In this document: one piece after another, positions 59,787 to 64,000 of the stretch
Layout of the letters: each line of letters starts with the position of its first letter
How positions within the stretch are numbered: the first letter of the stretch is position 1
Source: Nocardiopsis algeriensis
Lineage (GTDB): Bacteria; Actinomycetota; Actinomycetes; Streptosporangiales; Streptosporangiaceae
Length of the DNA stretch: 64,000 bases
NCBI RefSeq assembly: GCF_014203695.1
Contig: NZ_JACHJO010000006.1
Coordinates: 124,001-188,000, forward strand
Reading direction: 5' to 3'
Notes under the pieces: generated by a model
Database searches by the model: none
What the model saw: only the letters and a program-made list of their open reading frames with translations
What the model was told of the DNA's origin: nothing
Translations under genes and position numbers: made by a program

Positions 59787-60617
59787 TCAGTCCTCGGAGT
59801 CGTTGCCGGGGTGGACCCAGCCGTTGGCCTCGCAGCCCTGGAGGCCGAAGGTCTGCTGCTGCATCACCGGGGCGGCCTCGCCCTCACCGGGGCAGGAGAC
59901 GTGGCCGTGGCCCAGCGTGTGGCCGACCTCGTGGTTGATCAGGTAGATCCGGTAGGTCTCCAGGTCGCCCTCGAAGTGCGGGACGCCCGAGACCCAGCGG
60001 TTCTGGTTGATGACGGCGCGGTTGCCGTTGGCGCAGGACACGTACCCGTTGGTCTGCAGCGGGGCGCACAGCCGGTCGACGGTCGCGGGGGCGGCCAGCA
60101 GGACGCGGATGTCGGCGTCGCCGGAGTCCACCCTCCGCACGGACCGCTCGTCCTCGCCGCGCCAGCTGCGGGGGTCGCCCAGGACCTCCACCACCGCGTC
60201 GGCGAAGTCCTCGGCCTCGCCCGGCAGGCCGTCCTCGACCTCCACCGCGAAGGTCGTCAGCGGGCCCTCGCCCATGGTGTCGCTGCCGCCCTCCACGACG
60301 GTGAACTCGCCGTCGGCGGTGTCGACCTCCTCCTCGACCGAGCGGAGCAGGACCGGGAGTTCCTCCTCGGCCTCCGCGCCCTGCGGGCCCTCCTCCGGCT
60401 CTTCCCGCTCCCGGGGCCCGGCCTCCCCGTCGGACAGCGGTGCGGGCACGGAGGTTCCCGCGGGCGTTCCGGAGTCCTCCTGCGTCGGTGGAACGGCGAC
60501 CATCAGCACGACGGCGACCCCCGAGACCGCGCACAGCGCCAGCGCGATCCCCGTGGGAAAGCGGCGGCGGGCATGGCGGCCACGGGACGGTTCCGTGGGT
60601 GAAGCGGACGTGGGCAC
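59787..60617 (-). CDS. DUF3152 metallopeptidase-like protein
   Basis: The protein has 276 residues from a GTG at 60617 with GAGAGG six bases upstream; an ATG at 60653 is an alternative. A basic N-terminus and one membrane segment (FPTGIALALCAVSGVAVVLMV) anchor it, then an acidic linker (Glu-rich, about 60-85), then the DUF3152 domain. That domain has the zinc-binding pattern NHEVGHTLGHGH (HExxHxxGxxH, metzincin-like) and a closing motif APVMQQQTFGLQGC. Four Cys likely pair. It is outside the cytoplasmic membrane. Activity has not been assigned for the family. Confidence 0.88.
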   Translation of the reverse strand: MPTSASPTEPSRGRHARRRFPTGIALALCAVSGVAVVLMVAVPPTQEDSGTPAGTSVPAPLSDGEAGPREREEPEEGPQGAEAEEELPVLLRSVEEEVDTADGEFTVVEGGSDTMGEGPLTTFAVEVEDGLPGEAEDFADAVVEVLGDPRSWRGEDERSVRRVDSGDADIRVLLAAPATVDRLCAPLQTNGYVSCANGNRAVINQNRWVSGVPHFEGDLETYRIYLINHEVGHTLGHGHVSCPGEGEAAPVMQQQTFGLQGCEANGWVHPGNDSED

Positions 60618-60730
60618 GAGGTACCTCTCCAAGAGACCAGCGCGTCCCAGCATGCCAGAATCCGCAGGGCGCACCGGCCGACGCGGCGGTAGCCTTCAGA
60701 CGCACAGCGTTCGATCTGGGGAGGAAACAG

Positions 60731-61531
60731 GTGCGTATCGCACGGTTCGCCGTCGGCGACGAGGTCGGGTTCGGCCTGGTGGAGGCCGATACCGACAGCG
60801 GTGAGGAGTTCGTGGCCCGGCTCAACGGGCACCCTCTGCTCGGCGACATCAAGCTGACGGGTGAACGGGCCAAGCTCTCCGACGTCCGCCTCCTGTCGCC
60901 CGTGCTGCCCACCAAGGTGGTGTGCATCGGCAAGAACTACGCCGACCACGTCGCGGAGATGGGCGGCACCACCGGGGAGGCCACCGAGGAGCCCGTGGTC
61001 TTCCTCAAGCCCTCCACCGCGGTCGCCGGGCCGAACGACCCGATCTTCCTTCCCCCGGTCTCCGAGCGGGTCGACCACGAGGGCGAGATGGCCGTCGTCA
61101 TCTCCCGCCCGTGCCGGGAGGTGCCCCGCGAGCGGGTCAAGGACGTCATCTTCGGCTACACCGTCGCCAACGACGTCACCGCGCGCGACCTCCAGCGCAA
61201 GGACAACCAGTGGACCCGGGCCAAGGGGTTCGACTCCTTCTGCCCCATCGGGCCGTGGATCACCACCGGGCTGAGCATCGAGGAGGCGCAGGACCTGGCC
61301 CTCACCACCACGGTGGACGGCGAGCTCCGGCAGAGCGGGCGAACATCACAGTTCATCCACGACATCCCGGGCATGATCTCCTACATCACTTCCTTCATGA
61401 CGCTGCTTCCCGGCGACGTCGTCCTCACCGGAACCCCGGCCGGGGTCGGACCGCTGGAGCCCGGGCAGGAGGTCGCGGTGACGGTGGAACGGCTCGGCAC
61501 GATCACCAACCGGGTCGTGACCCGGGACTGA
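60731..61531 (+). CDS. Fumarylacetoacetate hydrolase-family enzyme
   Basis: The protein has 266 residues. The family hydrolyses or decarboxylates beta-diketo acids; many short members act on acylpyruvates or oxaloacetate. Motifs are KVVCIGKNYADHVAEMG, the metal-binding VDHEGEMAVVI (E-x-E), GYTVANDVTARDLQ and GDVVLTGTPAGVGPL. The N-terminal 50 residues form the small domain typical of the family. Start GTG at 60731 with GAGGAAA upstream; the longer frame from 60440 is antisense to the DUF3152 gene. The same gene precedes gltX in Streptomyces as far as I recall. Confidence 0.93.
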   Translation: MRIARFAVGDEVGFGLVEADTDSGEEFVARLNGHPLLGDIKLTGERAKLSDVRLLSPVLPTKVVCIGKNYADHVAEMGGTTGEATEEPVVFLKPSTAVAGPNDPIFLPPVSERVDHEGEMAVVISRPCREVPRERVKDVIFGYTVANDVTARDLQRKDNQWTRAKGFDSFCPIGPWITTGLSIEEAQDLALTTTVDGELRQSGRTSQFIHDIPGMISYITSFMTLLPGDVVLTGTPAGVGPLEPGQEVAVTVERLGTITNRVVTRD

Positions 61532-61614
61532 GACCCTCCTTCGGAGAAGCCGTACGCGCACGGGGCGGTCCGCCGGCCCGCCCCGTGGGCAGAGACAGAA
61601 AGCGTGGGACAACC

Positions 61615-62565
61615 GTGGCACCTCCCCGTCCTCGCCGCGGCGGAGTCCTGGCCCTGGCCGGAGTTCTCGCCCTCGCCCTCACCGCGGCGGGGGCGGTCCA
61701 CTGGACGGCGTCGCGGGAAGAGAGCGAGTCCGCACCACCACCGGAGGCTCCCGTGACCGACCCCCGACGCATCATGCCGGCCGGTGACTCCATGACCCAG
61801 GGCGCCAACGGCGACCGGACGTGGCGCCTTCACCTGTGGCACCACCTGGAGCCGCACGTGGAGGGCCTGGAGTTCGTCGGCCCCTACTCCGACCCGGCCG
61901 GCCGGGACATGATCATCCCGGTCCCCACCACCGGGGAGGAGGCGGAGCACGCGTCCGCCGAACCGCTGGACCCCGAGGTGCTGGAGGAGCTGCGCGACGC
62001 CCCCTGGCCGGGCCTGGACGGCGACCCGGACACCCCCGAGTACCGCGATCCGGACTTCGACTCCCACCACAACGCCCTGTGGGGGCGCACCCTGCAGGAC
62101 GCCTCGGCCACCATCCAGGAGGAGGTCCGGGTCCATCAGCCCGACGTGCTGTGCGTCATGATCGGCGTCAACGACCTCCTGTGGCCGGTCGGGAAGGAGG
62201 AGATGGAGAGCCGCCTGCGCAGCTACGTCGAGCGCGCCCGGGCGGGCAACCCGACCCTGCGCATCGTGCTCGCCGAGGTCCTGCCCATCGCGCTCGCCGA
62301 CACCGACCCCGGCTTCGCCCTGCGGGTCTACGCCTACAACGAGATCGTCCGCGAGGTGGCCCAGGACATGTCCACCGACGCCTCGCCCGTGGTCAGCCTC
62401 GACATCGCCGGGCGCGAGAAGTGGGACGTGGCCGCCGACACCTACGACGGCACGCACCCCAACGCGCGCGGTGAGCTGAAGATCGCCGCGGCCTTCGCCG
62501 ACGCGCTGTCGGCGGCCTACGGGATCGGGCCCGCCTACCCGCGCCCCCTGCCGGAGGAGCTCTGA
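61615..62565 (+). CDS. Secreted SGNH-family esterase/hydrolase
   Basis: The protein has 316 residues with an N-terminal membrane segment (VLALAGVLALALTAAGAV) that could be a signal peptide or anchor. It is a GDSL/SGNH hydrolase: block I PAGDSMTQG (nucleophile Ser), block III GVNDLLW (Asn), block V DGTHPNARGE (Asp and His). A region around residues 90-145 holds an acidic insertion before the second half. It is likely to deacylate a cell-wall or extracellular ester. Start GTG at 61615, with a weak ribosome-binding site. Confidence 0.88.
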   Translation: MAPPRPRRGGVLALAGVLALALTAAGAVHWTASREESESAPPPEAPVTDPRRIMPAGDSMTQGANGDRTWRLHLWHHLEPHVEGLEFVGPYSDPAGRDMIIPVPTTGEEAEHASAEPLDPEVLEELRDAPWPGLDGDPDTPEYRDPDFDSHHNALWGRTLQDASATIQEEVRVHQPDVLCVMIGVNDLLWPVGKEEMESRLRSYVERARAGNPTLRIVLAEVLPIALADTDPGFALRVYAYNEIVREVAQDMSTDASPVVSLDIAGREKWDVAADTYDGTHPNARGELKIAAAFADALSAAYGIGPAYPRPLPEEL

Positions 62566-62605
62566 GGGGAGCTCGCGCCTGATCAGGGCAGCGGCGGTTC
62601 GGCAA

Positions 62606-62611
62606 TACCCT
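62606..62611 (+). promoter_or_regulatory. -10 element of leaderless gltX
   Basis: TACCCT fits the TAnnnT -10 consensus and lies 8 bases before the GTG at 62619. No ribosome-binding site is seen, so the mRNA is probably leaderless. Confidence 0.45.
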
Positions 62612-62618
62612 GGGATCC

Positions 62619-64000
62619 GTGACTGAGACTTCGATTCGTACCCGCTTCGCCCCGTCCCCCACGGGGATGTTCCACGTCGGCGGCGCCCGCTCCGCGCTCT
62701 TCAACTGGGCTCTGGCACAGCAGCAGCCCGAGGGGCGCATGGTGCTGCGCATCGAGGACACCGACGCCGCCCGCAACCGGCCCGAGTGGACCGAGGGCAT
62801 CCTCCGCGCGCTGGCCTGGCTCGGCATCGGCGAGGGCGACCCGCACTTCGAGGGCCCCCTCTTCCAGTCGGCCTACGCCGACAAGCACCGGGAGACCGCC
62901 CAGGAGCTGTACAAGAACGGCAGCGCCTACTACTGCGACTGCACGCGTGAGCAGGTCGAGGAGCGCCGCGGCAACCCGCACCTGGGCTACGACGGCTTCT
63001 GCCGCGACCGCGGCCTGGAGGCGGGCCCCGGCAGGGCCCTGCGCTTCCGCGTCCCCGAGGGCGGTCCCACGGTGGTCGACGACCGGATCCGGGGCCGGGT
63101 GGAGTTCGAGCACTCCGCCATCGAGGACTTCGTGATCGCCCGGGCCGACGGCTCGCCCCTGTTCGTGCTGGCCAACGTCGTCGACGACGTCGAGATGCGC
63201 ATCACGCACGTCGTGCGCGGCGAGGAGCACCTGTCCAACACCCCCAAGCAGCAGCTGCTGTGGGAGGCGCTGGGCCACACCCCGCCGGTGTGGGCCCACC
63301 TGCCCGTCATCGTCAACGAGCAGCGCAAGAAGCTGTCCAAGCGCCGGGACAAGGTGGCCCTGGAGTCCTACCAGGAGGAGGGCTACCTGGCCGAGGCGAT
63401 GGTCAACTACCTGATGCTGCTGGGCTGGGCGCCGGGCGAGGACCGCGAGATCATGCCGTGGTCGGAGATGGTCCCGCTGTTCGCCGTCGAGGACGTCAAC
63501 AGCTCCAGCGCCTTCTTCGACGAGAAGAAGCTGCGCGCGTTCAACGGCGAGTACATCCGGGCGCTGGACACCGACGACTTCGCCGAGCGGTGCCGGCCGT
63601 GGCTGACCGGGGAGGACACCCCCTGGGACGCGGCCGACTACGACCCCGAGGTCTTCCGCGCGGTGGCGCCCCTCGCCCAGAGCCGGATCGCGGTGCTCTC
63701 CGAGATCGTGCCCAACGTCGACTTCCTGTTCCTGCGCGAGCCGGTCGAGGACGAGAAGAGCTGGTCCAAGGCCATGAAGCCGGGGGTGGGCCGGGAGATG
63801 CTGGAGGCCGCCCTGGAGCGCTACTCCGACACCGCCCTGGAGTGGAACGCCGAGGCCCTCAAGGCCGCCACCGAGGAGGCCGGCGCCTCGCTCGGGCTCA
63901 AGCTCGGCAAGGCCCAGGCCCCCGTGCGTGTGGCCGTCACCGGCCGCACGGTCGGCCTGCCGCTGTTCGAGTCGCTGGAGCTGCTGGGCCGCGAGCGCGT
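62619..64000 (+). CDS. gltX: Glutamyl-tRNA synthetase (partial, runs off right edge)
   Basis: About 460 residues are visible. It charges tRNA(Glu), and in bacteria without GlnRS also tRNA(Gln), with glutamate. The class I signatures are [20 protein letters not shown] (HIGH-like HVGG) and KLSKRRDK (KMSKS-like). The zinc-type Cys pair (YYCDCTREQ) is present. With gatCAB in the same window, a non-discriminating enzyme feeding Glu-tRNA(Gln) to GatCAB is the likely role. The start is GTG at 62619; the C-terminal anticodon-binding domain is only partly visible. Confidence 0.97.
   Translation, partial: MTETSIRTRFAPSPTGMFHVGGARSALFNWALAQQQPEGRMVLRIEDTDAARNRPEWTEGILRALAWLGIGEGDPHFEGPLFQSAYADKHRETAQELYKNGSAYYCDCTREQVEERRGNPHLGYDGFCRDRGLEAGPGRALRFRVPEGGPTVVDDRIRGRVEFEHSAIEDFVIARADGSPLFVLANVVDDVEMRITHVVRGEEHLSNTPKQQLLWEALGHTPPVWAHLPVIVNEQRKKLSKRRDKVALESYQEEGYLAEAMVNYLMLLGWAPGEDREIMPWSEMVPLFAVEDVNSSSAFFDEKKLRAFNGEYIRALDTDDFAERCRPWLTGEDTPWDAADYDPEVFRAVAPLAQSRIAVLSEIVPNVDFLFLREPVEDEKSWSKAMKPGVGREMLEAALERYSDTALEWNAEALKAATEEAGASLGLKLGKAQAPVRVAVTGRTVGLPLFESLELLGRER

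Overview
The window is high-GC actinomycete chromosome with GTG and TTG starts, leaderless genes and strong GC-rich hairpin terminators. Gene order from mnmA through ligA, a GGDEF-EAL gene, gatCA, gatB, a second GGDEF-EAL gene, ilvBNC, serA, leuB, ilvE and cimA to gltX matches, as I remember it, the core of Streptomyces chromosomes. Protein style points to a Nocardiopsis-like genus (Streptosporangiales), which is an inference.

The left third (1-25.7 kb) is accessory. A leftward bacteriocin-associated-type membrane protein runs off the edge. Next is a regulatory cassette: an XRE/DUF5753 regulator divergent from an anti-sigma-like ATPase and a small Cys-motif protein. A decayed hsdR tail follows, then a complete single-polypeptide Type ISP restriction-modification enzyme of about 1,628 residues, then a frameshifted Nudix gene. 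The rest to 25.7 kb is mostly monocistronic: EamA and LysE exporters, a methyltransferase, a Tat-exported metallo-beta-lactamase-fold hydrolase, an aminoglycoside-phosphotransferase-like kinase, lipoproteins, DUF1963, DUF2795 and DUF695 proteins, a ZIP metal transporter and secreted proteins.

The core begins at 26.0 kb with mnmA, a DedA-like protein, a MetE-like protein, ligA and a GGDEF-EAL protein whose EAL half lacks key residues. gatC-gatA and gatB are separated by a small membrane protein and three tandem leftward sortase-anchored thioester-domain surface proteins. The third of these has lost the thioester cysteine. gatB is followed by a membrane PAS-GGDEF-EAL protein coupled to a 23-codon upstream ORF.

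From 45.4 to 56.2 kb lies a branched-chain amino acid and serine block: ilvB, ilvN, ilvC, serA, leuB, ilvE, cimA. ilvB and cimA share one control design: a GTCTC-N7-GAGAC palindrome centred 48 nt upstream of the -10, a leader peptide starting about where transcription should start and rich in Val/Leu/Ile codons, then a hairpin and an intrinsic terminator. A shorter copy of the palindrome lies before leuB. Together these suggest one BCAA regulon with DNA-level and attenuation control. CimA implies isoleucine synthesis from pyruvate.

The right end holds a ugpA/ugpE/ugpB-like ABC importer without its ATPase, a DUF3152 metallopeptidase-like protein, a fumarylacetoacetate-hydrolase-family enzyme, an SGNH esterase and the start of gltX. 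gltX together with gatCAB indicates indirect Gln-tRNA synthesis. No tRNA, rRNA, CRISPR array, insertion sequence or integrase was recognised.
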